A stretch of DNA of 64,000 nucleotides. It comes from Mergibacter septicus. Lineage in GTDB: Bacteria; Pseudomonadota; Gammaproteobacteria; Enterobacterales; Pasteurellaceae. The notes below the pieces were generated by a model that saw only the letters and a program-made list of their open reading frames with translations, did no database searches and was not told where the DNA came from. This document shows positions 9,887 through 19,923 of this stretch, piece by piece (position 1 is the first letter of the stretch; each line of letters begins with the position of its first letter). The position numbers and the translations under genes were made by a program. Location of the stretch: NCBI RefSeq assembly GCF_003265225.1, contig NZ_CP022013.1, forward strand, positions 715,001-779,000, read 5' to 3'.

Positions 9887-11758
9887 CTAAATATGGGTAA
9901 GGTATTGGCGAATTTGTTGTTCAATACCGATAGCATCAAGTTTTAATTCAGCCCAAAGCTCAGCTTGAGATCCTTGAGGAATAAAGATATCAGGCAAACC
10001 TAATTGTAAAACATTAACTGGTTTCCCATTTTGTTTGGATAATGCTTCTAATACAGCAGATCCTGCACCACCTTGAATCGCATTTTCTTCAAGCGTCACT
10101 AATAATTTGTATTGTTGTCTTACGTACTCTAGCATTTCTAGATCTAAAGGTTTGACAAAACGCATATCTATAACCGTTGCATTGAGTTTTTCAGCAGCTT
10201 CTAATGCAAAGGGTAATAATGTACCAAAATTAAGGATAGCAATCTCTCGTCCTTCTCGTACTATCTTCGCTTTTCCAATCTCAACACCAGTTAATTGAGT
10301 TAATTGAGCACCACGACCTGTTCCTCGAGGATAACGAACGGCAACAGGACACTGGCTTAAATAACCAGTATGTAACATTTGACGACATTCATTTTCATCA
10401 CTAGGGGTCATCACAATCAGATTAGGAATACAACGTAAGAAACTAATATCAAAAGCCCCTTGATGAGTTTGACCATCGGCACCTACGATACCAGCACGAT
10501 CAATCGCAAATAAAACAGGTAAATTTTGAATTGCAACATCGTGTATAACTTGATCATAAGCACGTTGCAAAAAGGTAGAGTAGATGGCGACTACAGGTTT
10601 ATATCCTCCGATTGCAAGTCCAGCGGCAAAGGTTACTGCATGTTGTTCTGCAATGGCGACATCGAAAAATTGATCGGGAAAGCGTTGCGAAAATTCCACC
10701 ATATGTGAGCCTTCTCGCATAGCTGGTGTAATACCAATAATTTTCTGATCTTGTTCAGCGACTTCGCATAACCAATCTCCAAATACTTTGGAATAGGTGA
10801 GTGGTAAATGGGTTTCGGGTAATTTACCACTGATATGATCAAATTTAGGTACACCGTGAAAGCCAATAGGATCTGCTTCAGCGGGGGCATAACCTTTCCC
10901 TTTTTTGGTTATAACATGAAGAAATTGCGGTCCTTTTAGTGATCGCATATTTTTTAAGGTGGAAATTAATTCATCTATATTATGCCCATCAATAGGCCCA
11001 ATATAGTTAAATCCTAATTCTTCAAATAGCGTACCACCGGGAGAAATAAAACCTTTCATATGTTCTTCTGTTTTTTGGATAAATTCCCGAATAGGGGGTA
11101 AACCTGACAGAATTTTTTTCCCACTTTCACGCAAAGATGAATAGAAAGAACTAGAAAGTAAACGAGCCAAATGATTATTTAATGCGCCGACATTCTCAGA
11201 GATTGACATATCATTATCATTTAAAATGACTAACATATCGGTGTGTAATGCACCTGCATGATTCATCGCTTCAAATGCCATACCTGCTGTAATAGCACCA
11301 TCGCCAATTACACAGATTGTTTTTCGCCCAAGATTTTCTTTTTGTGCAGCAATGGCAATTCCTAATCCAGCACTAATTGAAGTTGAAGAATGACCAACGC
11401 TTAAAACATCAAATAAACTTTCTTCACGCCAAGGGAATGGGTGGATACCATTTTTTTGCCGAATAGTATGCATTTGATCTCGTCGGCCAGTAAGAATTTT
11501 ATGTGGATAAGCTTGATGTCCGACATCCCAGATAAGTTGATCGAATGGTGTATTAAATACATAGTGCAATGCAACGGTTAATTCAACTGTACCTAATCCA
11601 GATGCAAGATGCCCACTACTTTGACTGACGGTTTTTAATAAAAATGCACGTAATTGTTGGCATAATTCACCTAATTGTTCACGCCGAAGTTGGCGAAGAT
11701 CTTCAGGAGAGTTAATCAACGATAAAAGTGAAATATCTTGCTTAGCGTACTCTTGCAT
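9887..11758 (-). CDS. dxs: 1-deoxy-D-xylulose-5-phosphate synthase
   Basis: First enzyme of the MEP isoprenoid pathway: condenses pyruvate and glyceraldehyde 3-phosphate using thiamine diphosphate. The 623 residues show the ThDP motif from [18 protein letters not shown] to NDNDMSIS, an early [15 protein letters not shown] block, IDGHN, then the transketolase pyrimidine domain ([30 protein letters not shown]) and a C-terminal transketolase domain. Usually dxs is third in xseB-ispA-dxs; here it stands 3.6 kb away and is read alone, 167 bases downstream of mdh with a hairpin between. Confidence 0.98.
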   Translation of the reverse strand: MQEYAKQDISLLSLINSPEDLRQLRREQLGELCQQLRAFLLKTVSQSSGHLASGLGTVELTVALHYVFNTPFDQLIWDVGHQAYPHKILTGRRDQMHTIRQKNGIHPFPWREESLFDVLSVGHSSTSISAGLGIAIAAQKENLGRKTICVIGDGAITAGMAFEAMNHAGALHTDMLVILNDNDMSISENVGALNNHLARLLSSSFYSSLRESGKKILSGLPPIREFIQKTEEHMKGFISPGGTLFEELGFNYIGPIDGHNIDELISTLKNMRSLKGPQFLHVITKKGKGYAPAEADPIGFHGVPKFDHISGKLPETHLPLTYSKVFGDWLCEVAEQDQKIIGITPAMREGSHMVEFSQRFPDQFFDVAIAEQHAVTFAAGLAIGGYKPVVAIYSTFLQRAYDQVIHDVAIQNLPVLFAIDRAGIVGADGQTHQGAFDISFLRCIPNLIVMTPSDENECRQMLHTGYLSQCPVAVRYPRGTGRGAQLTQLTGVEIGKAKIVREGREIAILNFGTLLPFALEAAEKLNATVIDMRFVKPLDLEMLEYVRQQYKLLVTLEENAIQGGAGSAVLEALSKQNGKPVNVLQLGLPDIFIPQGSQAELWAELKLDAIGIEQQIRQYLTHI

Positions 11759-11878
11759 AGTTGTTATTAATTAATATAGAAAAATAAATAGAGATTTTAA
11801 CTGAAAAAAGCTAAACACAAAATAGTAAAAGACTTTTGAGAATGGTTAATAGATGAAAAATAAACGAATAAGAGATTA

Positions 11879-11916
11879 GAATCCATTCCTAATAATAAAT
11901 TATGGGGAATGGATTC
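11879..11916 (-). terminator. Hairpin downstream of mdh
   Basis: An 11-bp perfect inverted repeat gaatccattcc/ggaatggattc with a 16-base loop lies just after the mdh stop on the minus strand. The flank is only moderately T-rich, so it may terminate or merely attenuate read-through into dxs. Confidence 0.55.
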
Positions 11917-11925
11917 AAAATTAAA

Positions 11926-12861
11926 TTAACTATTTACAAATCGTTCGCCTAGTTCTATATCTGCTTGTAAAGTCGATAACATTGCATCAATCGCTTGTTG
12001 TTCAAATTGACTTAATGTTCCAATAGGGAGTAATTCTTCAACCCCAAATTTTCCTAACCGTACTGGTTGGGCGAAGAAACGTGCATATTTGCCATCTCCT
12101 TCAACATAAGTATATTCCACTACATTTTCACCATTGAGACCACGTAAAAGTGAAAGAGCAAAACGTGCAGCCGCTTGTGCCATTGATAATGTTGCTGACC
12201 CTGCTCCTGCTTTTGCATTAACGACTTCAGTTCCTGCATTTTGAATACGTTGCGTTAAGAGCGAAATTTCTTCATCACGCCAATTTACAGCGTGAACTTG
12301 TGATAATAATGGTAGGATGGTTACTCCTGAATGACCACCAATAACAGGTACTTGCACTTTATTAAGATCAATATTTTTTAATTCAGCGACAAAAGTCTCA
12401 GCTCTTAGCGTATCTAAAGTAGTTACGCCAAACAATTTACGCTTATCATATACTCCTGCTTTTTTTAAGACTTCTGCAGCAATGGCAACAGTGGTATTTA
12501 CTGGATTAGTAATAATACCAATACAAGCTTGTGGGCAAACTGTTGCAACTTTTTCAATCAAATTTTTCACAATCCCTGCATTAATATTAAAAAGATCTGA
12601 GCGATCCATACCGGGTTTACGTGCAACACCTGCTGAAATTAATACAATATCCGTACCTTCTAATGCGGGAGTTGGGTCTTCACCAGCGAACCCTTGTACT
12701 TTTACATCTGTTGGAATGTGGCTAATATCAGCAGCAACCCCAGGGGTAACGGGTGCAATATCGTAAAGTGATAATTCTGATTTTGCGGGTAATTGTAATT
12801 TTAAAAGAAGGGATAAAGCTTGACCAATGCCACCTGCTGCACCTAATACTGCAACTTTCAT
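11926..12861 (-). CDS. mdh: Malate dehydrogenase (NAD)
   Basis: Interconverts malate and oxaloacetate. The 311 residues are the E. coli length (312). The Rossmann motif [13 protein letters not shown] is at residues 7-19; substrate-binding arginines are in the [12 protein letters not shown] loop; the catalytic histidine is in [10 protein letters not shown] and its Asp partner in the [14 protein letters not shown] helix. It is divergent from argR, with 260 bases of shared upstream DNA, an arrangement conserved in enterobacteria and Pasteurellaceae. Confidence 0.98.
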   Translation of the reverse strand: MKVAVLGAAGGIGQALSLLLKLQLPAKSELSLYDIAPVTPGVAADISHIPTDVKVQGFAGEDPTPALEGTDIVLISAGVARKPGMDRSDLFNINAGIVKNLIEKVATVCPQACIGIITNPVNTTVAIAAEVLKKAGVYDKRKLFGVTTLDTLRAETFVAELKNIDLNKVQVPVIGGHSGVTILPLLSQVHAVNWRDEEISLLTQRIQNAGTEVVNAKAGAGSATLSMAQAAARFALSLLRGLNGENVVEYTYVEGDGKYARFFAQPVRLGKFGVEELLPIGTLSQFEQQAIDAMLSTLQADIELGERFVNS

Positions 12862-13054
12862 TTTCTACTCCTTATAAATGTAAGAATCTATCGCTTAGAA
12901 TCTACGGTTAAAAATTAACAAAATTTTATGCTTGATAAGTTAGAAATTCAAATGGATAAATTGAATATTGAGAGATATAGCACATTTATTATCAAAAATA
13001 AGAGCCTCTTCAAAAATCACTGTAAGGGAAGAATATAGAATTAAATTGCATTTT

Positions 13055-13093
13055 TATGAATTATTATGCAGAATTTATGCATTTTAGTTGTTA
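13055..13093 (+). promoter_or_regulatory. Tandem ARG boxes (ArgR operator) before argR
   Basis: Box 1 at 13055-13072 (TATGAATTATTATGCAGA) fits the consensus TNTGAATWWWWATTCANW at 17 of 18 positions. Box 2 at 13076-13093 fits at 14 of 18. The two are separated by 3 bases, the normal spacing for an ArgR hexamer operator. The pair lies 29 bases before the argR ATG, consistent with autoregulation. Confidence 0.8.
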
Positions 13094-13121
13094 GAACTGG
13101 TTAAAATAATGAGATAATTTT

Positions 13122-13583
13122 ATGGAAAATAAACAAGATAATTTAGTATCAGCATTTAAAGCCTTATTATTAGAAGAAAAATTTGGTTCACAAAGTGAAA
13201 TTGTGGCAGCATTGAATCAACAAGGTTTTAATATTAATCAATCGAAAGTCTCTAGAATGTTGAATAAATTTGGCGCTGTGCGTACCCGTAATACTCGAAT
13301 GGAAACTGTTTATTGTTTACCAAGTGAATTAAGTGTACCAGCGACAAGTAGCCCTTTAAAAAATTTGGTTTTAGATATTGATGCCAATGATCAACTGATC
13401 GTGATTAAAACAACTCCCGGTGCGGCTCAATTAATTGCACGTTTATTAGATTCTATTGGAAAAACAGAAGGGATTCTAGGCACCATTGCGGGAGACGATA
13501 CCATTTTTGTATCGCCGACGAAAGATGTGAATATTGCTCATTTAATTGAAAATATTCAGACACTATTTGCTAATTCTTTTTAG
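13122..13583 (+). CDS. argR: Arginine repressor
   Basis: Hexameric DNA-binding protein that represses arginine genes with L-arginine as corepressor and can act as an accessory factor for Xer recombination at plasmid cer sites. The 153 residues divide into an N-terminal winged helix (residues 1-75; recognition segment [18 protein letters not shown]) and a C-terminal oligomerisation and arginine-binding domain ([20 protein letters not shown], then [11 protein letters not shown]). Tandem ARG boxes overlap its promoter region. Confidence 0.96.
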   Translation: MENKQDNLVSAFKALLLEEKFGSQSEIVAALNQQGFNINQSKVSRMLNKFGAVRTRNTRMETVYCLPSELSVPATSSPLKNLVLDIDANDQLIVIKTTPGAAQLIARLLDSIGKTEGILGTIAGDDTIFVSPTKDVNIAHLIENIQTLFANSF

Positions 13584-13636
13584 CCACAATTAAAAAATTT
13601 TAACTGCTAGTTTATTCAGATTAGAAAGGAGGCGGT

Positions 13637-14551
13637 ATGAAAATCTTTCTAACAGGAGGAAGTGGGTTTATTGGACGTGCATTAGTGCAAACTTTATTAG
13701 CAGAAGGACATCAACTCACTTTACTTAGTCGTAATCCGATCAAAACTCAACAATTGTTCCAACATACTGAACTACTGACTACTGTGGCGAGCTTGGATAA
13801 TTATTCAAATTTTAATGATTATGATGCGGTGATTAATCTTGCTGGTGAACCCATTTTTGATAAACGTTGGACAAAACAACAAAAAGAACATTTACAACAA
13901 AGTAGGGTAAATTTAACTACAACTCTGAGTCAATTAATTAATCAAAGCACCATTCCTCCTAAAACTTTTATTTCAGCCTCTGCAGCAGGTTATTATGGTA
14001 ATCAACCTCATTTGGTTTTAAATGAACAGAGTAAAAAAGGAAAAGGCTTTACCACAACATTATGCGAAGCTTGGGAAAAAGCTGCATTACAGACAAAGAA
14101 TAGTCGAGTCTGTTTGGTTAGAATGGGGATTGTTCTAGGTAAAGGTGGTGCATTGGCAGCGATGTTACCTTTATACCGTTATTGTTTAGGGGGAAAACTG
14201 GGTACAGGAAAACAGTATTGGGCGTGGATAAGCATAATTGATGTTGTAAATGGATTACTTTTTTTACTTAAACAACCTCACTGTCAAGGTGTATTTAACT
14301 TCTGTTCTCCAAATCCTACTCAAAATCAAGAGATCAATACGCTTTTATCTCAGTTATTATCTCGCCCAGCTTGGGGAAAAGTACCTGCTGGGATTTTACG
14401 ATTTTTTTTAGGTGAAAGAGCCTGTTTATTATTAGATGATCAATATTTATTGCCACAACACTTGTTAGATTGTGGCTTTAAATTTCAATATCCAGAGATA
14501 AAACAAGCCTTAACTATCGCATTAGATGAATTTACACCTAAAAACAGTTAG
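13637..14551 (+). CDS. yfcH: TIGR01777-type NAD-dependent epimerase/dehydratase (YfcH)
   Basis: An extended short-chain dehydrogenase of unknown substrate. The 304 residues begin with the nucleotide-binding motif GGSGFIGRALVQTL, followed by VINLAGEPIFDKRW (diagnostic of the family), SASAAGYYG with a YYG in place of a classic YxxxK context, and the C-terminal DUF1731 region beginning near PAWGKVPAGILRFFLGERA. A strong SD (AAAGGAGG) lies 5 bases before the ATG. It sits between argR and ycaO, all on the plus strand with short gaps. Confidence 0.9.
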   Translation: MKIFLTGGSGFIGRALVQTLLAEGHQLTLLSRNPIKTQQLFQHTELLTTVASLDNYSNFNDYDAVINLAGEPIFDKRWTKQQKEHLQQSRVNLTTTLSQLINQSTIPPKTFISASAAGYYGNQPHLVLNEQSKKGKGFTTTLCEAWEKAALQTKNSRVCLVRMGIVLGKGGALAAMLPLYRYCLGGKLGTGKQYWAWISIIDVVNGLLFLLKQPHCQGVFNFCSPNPTQNQEINTLLSQLLSRPAWGKVPAGILRFFLGERACLLLDDQYLLPQHLLDCGFKFQYPEIKQALTIALDEFTPKNS

Positions 14552-14591
14552 AATTATCAGCTTTTGTAACAACTGAGTTAAAGGATAAAAA

Positions 14592-16352
14592 ATGGCACAA
14601 ACCTTTATTTTGGGCAAAGATGCAGCCCTTGAGGAAAGTATTACTCATTTTCAACAAAAATTAAGTGAGCTAGGCTTTAATATTGAAGAAGCTTCTTGGT
14701 TAAACCCTGTACCAAATGTATGGTCGGTACATATTCGTGATAAAGATTGTCCCCAGTGTTTTTCAAATGGGAAAGGTGCAAGCCAAAAAGCCGCTTTAGC
14801 ATCGGCGTTAGGTGAGTATTTTGAACGTCTTTCAACAAACTATTTTTTTGCAGATTTTTATTTAGGGAAGGCATTAGCTAATGCACCATTTGTACATTAT
14901 CCTAATGAAAAATGGTTTAAAATTACGGATCAAACTCAGTTACCAGAAGGGATTTTAGATCCTTATCTCTTAAATTATTATGATCCTAACCGAGAGTTAA
15001 CATCAGATTTTTTAATTGATCTACAAAGTAGTAATTGTGAAAGAGGGATAGTCGCACTACCATATGTTCGTCAATCAGATCAACAAACGGTTTACATTCC
15101 ACAAGCCATTATTGCAAATTTATATGTTTCTAATGGTATGTCTGCGGGTAACACCGTAAATGAAGCGAGAGTACAGGGGTTATCTGAGGTATTTGAACGC
15201 TATGTTAAAAATAAAATTATTGCTGAAGCTATTAGCTTGCCACAAATTCCAACAACTGTTTTAGAAAAATATCCTTCTATTCAAGCTTCAATTGCAAAAT
15301 TGGAAGAAGAAGGATTCCCTATTTATGCTTTTGATGCCTCTTTAGGAGGACAATATCCTGTCATTTGTGTCGTATTGCTTAATCCACAAAATGGTACTTG
15401 TTTTGCTTCTTTTGGTGCTCATCCTAATTTTCAAGTTGCATTAGAGCGTACTGTCACAGAATTGTTACAGGGTCGCAGTTTAAACGATCTTGATGTATTT
15501 TCACCACCAGCGTTTGATAATGACGAAGTCGCAGATCATGCGAATCTTGAAACGCATTTTATTGATTCCAGTGGTTTAATTTCTTGGGATTTATTTAAGC
15601 AAGATCCTGATTATTCTTTTGTAGAATGGGACTTTTCAGGCACAACCGAGTTAGAATTTAATAATTTAATGCAACTTTTTGCTCGTGAGGAGAGAGAAGT
15701 TTACATTATGGATTATCAACATCTAGGGGTTTATGCTTGTCGAATTATTGTTCCCGGAATGTCAGATATTTATCCAGTAGATGATCTAATTTATGCAAAT
15801 AATAATGCAGGAATGGAATGGCGAGAAATTTTATTGGATTTACCGTATTTTCACCACGATAAAGCAACTTACCAAGAATTGTTGGCACAGTTAGATCAAC
15901 AAGGAATCGATGATTTAACTCGAATTCGTGAATTTATTGGGCTTGTTGCTCCTAAAAATAGTGGTTGGCAAACATTGAGAGTTGGCGAATTAAAATCAAT
16001 GTTAGCCCTTGCAATAGGAGATTTGGAACTAGCGTTAGATTGGGCAACTTGGACAATAAATATGAATGGTTCAGTCTTCAGTGCGAAACGAAGCAATTAT
16101 TATCGTGCTTTAATTGCTGGATTAGAATTACACTTAGATTCCAATAGAGATCCGGTGCAATATCGTGCTGTTTTCAACAGAATGTATGGTGAAGAAACGG
16201 TTGATTTTGTTTGGAATACAATTCGTGGTGGTAATCCATTCTATGACTTAGTCGCCAGTGATGAGAATTTCACCAATTTTAATGAACATCAGCAATTGTT
16301 AAAGGCATATCATAAATTGCAACAAGCGAAAGAAAAATATTGGAAAAATTAG
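14592..16352 (+). CDS. ycaO: YcaO, accessory factor for ribosomal protein S12 methylthiolation
   Basis: YcaO-domain proteins activate amide backbones with ATP. This 586-residue member has the full E. coli-type architecture: an N-terminal YcaO domain (SNGKGASQKAALASALGEYFERLS near residues 55-80; GNTVNEARVQGLSEVFERYVKN near 183-205, the ATP/Mg glutamates) and a C-terminal helical TPR-like region ending in a basic tail. The E. coli protein assists RimO in modifying S12 Asp; the exact chemistry there is not settled. It is not next to peptide-precursor genes, so a natural-product role is unlikely. Confidence 0.93.
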   Translation: MAQTFILGKDAALEESITHFQQKLSELGFNIEEASWLNPVPNVWSVHIRDKDCPQCFSNGKGASQKAALASALGEYFERLSTNYFFADFYLGKALANAPFVHYPNEKWFKITDQTQLPEGILDPYLLNYYDPNRELTSDFLIDLQSSNCERGIVALPYVRQSDQQTVYIPQAIIANLYVSNGMSAGNTVNEARVQGLSEVFERYVKNKIIAEAISLPQIPTTVLEKYPSIQASIAKLEEEGFPIYAFDASLGGQYPVICVVLLNPQNGTCFASFGAHPNFQVALERTVTELLQGRSLNDLDVFSPPAFDNDEVADHANLETHFIDSSGLISWDLFKQDPDYSFVEWDFSGTTELEFNNLMQLFAREEREVYIMDYQHLGVYACRIIVPGMSDIYPVDDLIYANNNAGMEWREILLDLPYFHHDKATYQELLAQLDQQGIDDLTRIREFIGLVAPKNSGWQTLRVGELKSMLALAIGDLELALDWATWTINMNGSVFSAKRSNYYRALIAGLELHLDSNRDPVQYRAVFNRMYGEETVDFVWNTIRGGNPFYDLVASDENFTNFNEHQQLLKAYHKLQQAKEKYWKN

Positions 16353-16369
16353 TTTCATAGTTAATAAAA

Positions 16370-16403
16370 AAATAAGCTCAAATAATAATATTTGAGCTTA
16401 TTT
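16370..16403. terminator. Bidirectional terminator between ycaO and satP
   Basis: Inverted repeat aataagctcaaat/atttgagcttatt around a 6-base loop with A- and T-rich flanks, between convergent genes. Confidence 0.88.
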
Positions 16404-16421
16404 AATTTTCACCTGTACTTT

Positions 16422-16991
16422 TTATTTCTTTTCACCAATAGGTAAAATACTACGACCATAGCATTCATTAATCATTTCTGCCGCTGCCAAATAAAAAGCG
16501 AGTAGTGCAGTGATTAAACCTAAAATTCCACCAAGACGGCTGATAGTATGAATCGCTGTTGCATCACCTAATGCTAAAGCATAAAACGTTAAAGTTAAAA
16601 AGAAAAAGATCGCTTGCAAAGCTTTTGGTTTTGAGAGTGAGGCAATAAACATCATTAGTGTAAAGGTTCCCCAAATTGCTAAATACCACGCAATAAAAGT
16701 TGCATCAGCACCATCATTGAAAAAACGAACAAATAATGCCCAAGACCACCAAAATGCACCATAACTGATAAAAGCAGTAAAACCAAAAGTATTACCTTTT
16801 TTAAATTCTAAAATGCCAGCTATTGCTTGGGCGGTACCACCAAATGCAAAAGCCATCGCAATGACTAAACTTACATTATTTGCAGTGTAAAAACCGCCAT
16901 TAATTAAACTCAATAACCAAGTTGTTAAAGCAAAACCACATAAACCTAAAGGGCCCGGGTTTGCTAATTTTTCTGTTGTAGATATAGACAT
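16422..16991 (-). CDS. satP: Acetate/succinate:proton symporter of the SatP (YaaH/GPR1) family
   Basis: A small six-helix inner-membrane channel-like carrier for acetate and succinate. The 189 residues open with the family signature ANPGPLGLCGFALTTWLLS and contain six hydrophobic segments; FGGTAQAIAGILEFKKGNTFG is the conserved second-third helix region. Its Shine-Dalgarno GGAGG lies inside one arm of a 10-bp hairpin (16994-17025), suggesting controlled translation. It is read in the same direction as fbp, 65 bases upstream. Confidence 0.93.
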   Translation of the reverse strand: MSISTTEKLANPGPLGLCGFALTTWLLSLINGGFYTANNVSLVIAMAFAFGGTAQAIAGILEFKKGNTFGFTAFISYGAFWWSWALFVRFFNDGADATFIAWYLAIWGTFTLMMFIASLSKPKALQAIFFFLTLTFYALALGDATAIHTISRLGGILGLITALLAFYLAAAEMINECYGRSILPIGEKK

Positions 16992-16993
16992 AA

Positions 16994-17025
16994 ATAATCC
17001 TCCATTGTAAAAGGTGGAGGATTAT
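16994..17025 (-). promoter_or_regulatory. Hairpin enclosing the satP ribosome binding site
   Basis: Arms ataatcctcc (16994-17003) and ggaggattat (17016-17025) are perfect complements with a 12-base loop. On the minus strand the promoter-proximal arm would pair with the arm carrying GGAGG, which is the satP SD 7 bases from its ATG. No T run follows, so this looks like a translational element rather than a terminator. Confidence 0.6.
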
Positions 17026-17056
17026 ATCAGAAAAAATTTTTTTCTGTAAAAATACT

Positions 17057-18055
17057 TTAACTTTCTTGCATAAATTCTTCAGCTTTTTTAACCATTTGTT
17101 CAGAACCAATGAAAAGAGGCGTTCTTTGATGCAGTTGAGTAGGTTGAATATCTAAAATACGCTGGTAACCATCACTGGCTTTTCCACCTGCTTGTTCCAC
17201 TAAGAATGCCATAGGATTTCCTTCATATAATAAACGTAATTTTCCGTTTGGATAACGAGTGCTTGTTGGATAAATATAAATACCGCCTTTAAGCATATTA
17301 CGATGAAAATCAGAAACCAAAGATCCAATATAACGTGAAGAATAAGGGCGTTTGCTGCTTTCATCTTCTTCTTGGCAATATTTAATATATTTTTTCACCC
17401 CAGTTGGGAATGTTAAGTAGTGTCCTTCATTAATAGAATAAATATTGCCTTCTTGTGGAATACGAATATTTTCATGGGATAAAATAAACATACCAAGAGA
17501 GGAGTCGTAGGTAAAACCATTAACACCATTTCCTGTGGTATAAACAAGCATTGTCGAAGAACCATAGACAATATAGCCCGCTGCAACTTGTTGACGTCCA
17601 GCTTGTAAAAAATCTTCCTGCGTGACACATTGTCCAATTGGTGAAACTCGACGATAAATTGAGAAAATAGTACCAACAGATACATTAGTATCAATATTTG
17701 ATGAACCATCAAGTGGATCGGTAAGAAGAATGTATTTTGCGTTACGCCCACGTTCAGTATCAAAGGCAATGAAATGTTCTTCTTCCTCTGAAGCAAAGCC
17801 TGCTACTTCACCCCGAGCAATTAAAGCGGCTTTCATTTTTTCATGAGCAAAGACATCAAGTTTCATTTGCGTTTCACCTTGAATGTTTTCTGCACCTGAA
17901 TGACCAATAATATCATTATTTAAGCCAGCTTTATTAATATCACGATGGATAATTTTAGCCACTAAACGAATTGATGCTAAAATGCTGGTTAATTCACCTT
18001 TGGCTGTAGGGTAGTCTGCTTGTTTTTCAACAATAAATTCACCTAATGTTTTCAT
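17057..18055 (-). CDS. fbp: Fructose-1,6-bisphosphatase class I
   Basis: Gluconeogenic phosphatase converting fructose 1,6-bisphosphate to fructose 6-phosphate. The 332 residues match E. coli Fbp. Metal-binding acidic motifs ASEEEEHFI and [23 protein letters not shown] are present, as are substrate segments [21 protein letters not shown] and [23 protein letters not shown]. It probably supports growth on acids with Ppc and GapA. A possible CRP site lies about 100 bases upstream. Confidence 0.97.
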   Translation of the reverse strand: MKTLGEFIVEKQADYPTAKGELTSILASIRLVAKIIHRDINKAGLNNDIIGHSGAENIQGETQMKLDVFAHEKMKAALIARGEVAGFASEEEEHFIAFDTERGRNAKYILLTDPLDGSSNIDTNVSVGTIFSIYRRVSPIGQCVTQEDFLQAGRQQVAAGYIVYGSSTMLVYTTGNGVNGFTYDSSLGMFILSHENIRIPQEGNIYSINEGHYLTFPTGVKKYIKYCQEEDESSKRPYSSRYIGSLVSDFHRNMLKGGIYIYPTSTRYPNGKLRLLYEGNPMAFLVEQAGGKASDGYQRILDIQPTQLHQRTPLFIGSEQMVKKAEEFMQES

Positions 18056-18153
18056 TATTTACCTCTAATAGGTTAAAAGCTACCTGTTCAAGATAACAAT
18101 TTATTTTAAAATTTACAGATAAATTTGAATGAAATAGCAGAATTTTTATAATT

Positions 18154-18174
18154 TTGTGGGCAAGATCACTTTTT
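18154..18174 (-). promoter_or_regulatory. Possible CRP site upstream of fbp
   Basis: TGTGG-GCAAGA-TCACT (18156-18171) matches 8 of 10 core positions of TGTGA-N6-TCACA, in an A/T-rich flank. It lies between asnS and fbp, where it could act on fbp. Confidence 0.35.
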
Positions 18175-18189
18175 CTTTGGGTATAAGAC

Positions 18190-18218
18190 AAAAAAAGCCA
18201 CTTAGTTTTAAGTGGCTA
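18190..18218 (-). terminator. Terminator after asnS
   Basis: Inverted repeat agccactta/taagtggct; on the minus strand it is followed by a run of seven T. It lies about 20 bases beyond the asnS stop. Confidence 0.9.
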
Positions 18219-18238
18219 ATGAATATGTTTAATGTTAT

Positions 18239-19642
18239 TTAGAATGCTGCATTACGTGGTGAACGAGGGAATGGAATAACGTCTCGGATATTTTGTAACC
18301 CTGTCACATAAACGATTAAACGTTCAAAACCTAAACCAAAACCTGAATGAGGAACAGTACCATAACGGCGTAGATCACGATACCAGCCATAGTCTTCTTT
18401 ATTTAAGCCCATTTCTTCCATACGTTGATCTAATATCTCTAATCGTTCTTCACGTTGTGATCCTCCGATGATTTCACCAATTCCCGGTGCTAAAACGTCC
18501 ATAGCCGCTACAGTTTTTCCATCATCATTTAGACGCATATAGAAAGCTTTAATATCTTTAGGGTAGTTTTTTACTACGACAGGTGATTTAAAGTATTCTT
18601 CGGCTAGATAGCGTTCATGTTCAGAAGAAAGATCGATCCCCCATTCGACTGGGAATTCAAAGTTTTTGCCTGATTTTAATAACACCTCAATTGCATCAGT
18701 ATAATCAATCTGAGCAAAGTCAGAATTGATGAACGCTTGCAAACGATTGATAACGCTATTATCAATATGTTTTTCAAAGAATTTAAGATCATCTAGACGT
18801 TCTGTTAGCACAGCATTAAAAACATATTTCAACATATCTTCGGCTAATTTAGCATTATCAGCTAAGGTTGCGAAAGCAACTTCAGGTTCTACCATCCAGA
18901 ATTCGGCTAAATGACGACTGGTATTTGAATTTTCTGCCCTAAAAGTTGGACCAAATGTATAAATTTTACTTAATGCACAAGCATAAGTTTCTCCATTAAG
19001 TTGACCTGATACAGTAAGGAAGGCTTCTTTACCAAAAAAGTCTTGATTAAAATCAATTGCTCCTTTGTCATCACGTGGTAAATTTTCAAGATCTAAGGTG
19101 GAAACACGGAACATTTCTCCAGCACCTTCAGTATCTGATGCGGTAATCAATGGTGTTGCTACCCAATAAAAACCTTGTTCGTGAAAAAAACGGTGAATTG
19201 CTTGTGCTAAACAGTGACGCACTCGAGCGACGGCACCAATAATATTCGTTCTAGGGCGTAAGTGAGCGACTTCTCGTAAATACTCAATTGAATGACGTTT
19301 AGCAGCCATTGGATATGTTTCAGGATCTTCAACCCAACCACAAACCTCAACGTTTTCGGCAGCAAGTTCAAGAGCTTGACCTTTTGCTGGTGAAGCAACA
19401 ATTTTACCAGTGACAATCACAGAACAACCCGTTGTAAGACGTAACACTTCGGATTGATAATTTTCTAAAGATTGTTCAATTACAACTTGAATTGGATCAA
19501 AACAAGAACCGTCATAGACGGATAGAAAAGAAACGCCTGCTTTAGAATCACGACGAGTCCGTACCCAGCCACGTACAGTAACACTTTCACCGATAGCGAT
19601 TTTTTCTTTTAATACTTCGGCAACAGTAGCAATTTGTGTCAT
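18239..19642 (-). CDS. asnS: Asparaginyl-tRNA synthetase
   Basis: Class II aminoacyl-tRNA synthetase charging tRNA-Asn. The 467 residues (E. coli 466) comprise an N-terminal OB-fold anticodon-binding domain (residues 15-100; [24 protein letters not shown]) and the catalytic core with motif 1 ([16 protein letters not shown]), motif 2 ([21 protein letters not shown]) and motif 3 ([15 protein letters not shown]). It is transcribed alone and ends at a strong terminator. Confidence 0.98.
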   Translation of the reverse strand: MTQIATVAEVLKEKIAIGESVTVRGWVRTRRDSKAGVSFLSVYDGSCFDPIQVVIEQSLENYQSEVLRLTTGCSVIVTGKIVASPAKGQALELAAENVEVCGWVEDPETYPMAAKRHSIEYLREVAHLRPRTNIIGAVARVRHCLAQAIHRFFHEQGFYWVATPLITASDTEGAGEMFRVSTLDLENLPRDDKGAIDFNQDFFGKEAFLTVSGQLNGETYACALSKIYTFGPTFRAENSNTSRHLAEFWMVEPEVAFATLADNAKLAEDMLKYVFNAVLTERLDDLKFFEKHIDNSVINRLQAFINSDFAQIDYTDAIEVLLKSGKNFEFPVEWGIDLSSEHERYLAEEYFKSPVVVKNYPKDIKAFYMRLNDDGKTVAAMDVLAPGIGEIIGGSQREERLEILDQRMEEMGLNKEDYGWYRDLRRYGTVPHSGFGLGFERLIVYVTGLQNIRDVIPFPRSPRNAAF

Positions 19643-19797
19643 TTTTTACCTCAGAAATTTGGATTAACTCAAGAGAGTAGCTAAAAATAAAATAATTAGA
19701 AAAAGTGGGAGGTATTCTACCCCAGTTTACAGCGTTAACCAAACTTTATCCTTGATTTTAGCTAGCTAATTGAACAATAAAGTGAAGGTTAATGAGA

Positions 19798-19823
19798 AAA
19801 AATGTGAAATATTTCTCAAATTT
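19798..19823 (+). promoter_or_regulatory. Probable CRP site upstream of mlc
   Basis: TGTGA-AATATT-TCTCA (19803-19818) matches 9 of 10 core positions of the CRP consensus and has A-run and T-run flanks. It lies 106 bases before the mlc start. E. coli mlc is also under CRP control. Confidence 0.5.
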
Positions 19824-19923
19824 AGATCCTGTATCTTGAGTTTACTTTTTAGCTAGATAAAATTTGAAATATTGTCTTATGGAGTATAAATAAATTTAAA
19901 TAAAATAGTATTTGGTAAATATT

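Noticed and set aside
14592-16352. YcaO as part of a modified-peptide (RiPP) cluster
   Set aside because: The protein has the E. coli YcaO architecture with a TPR-like C-terminus, and no precursor peptide, E1-like or dehydrogenase partner lies next to it.
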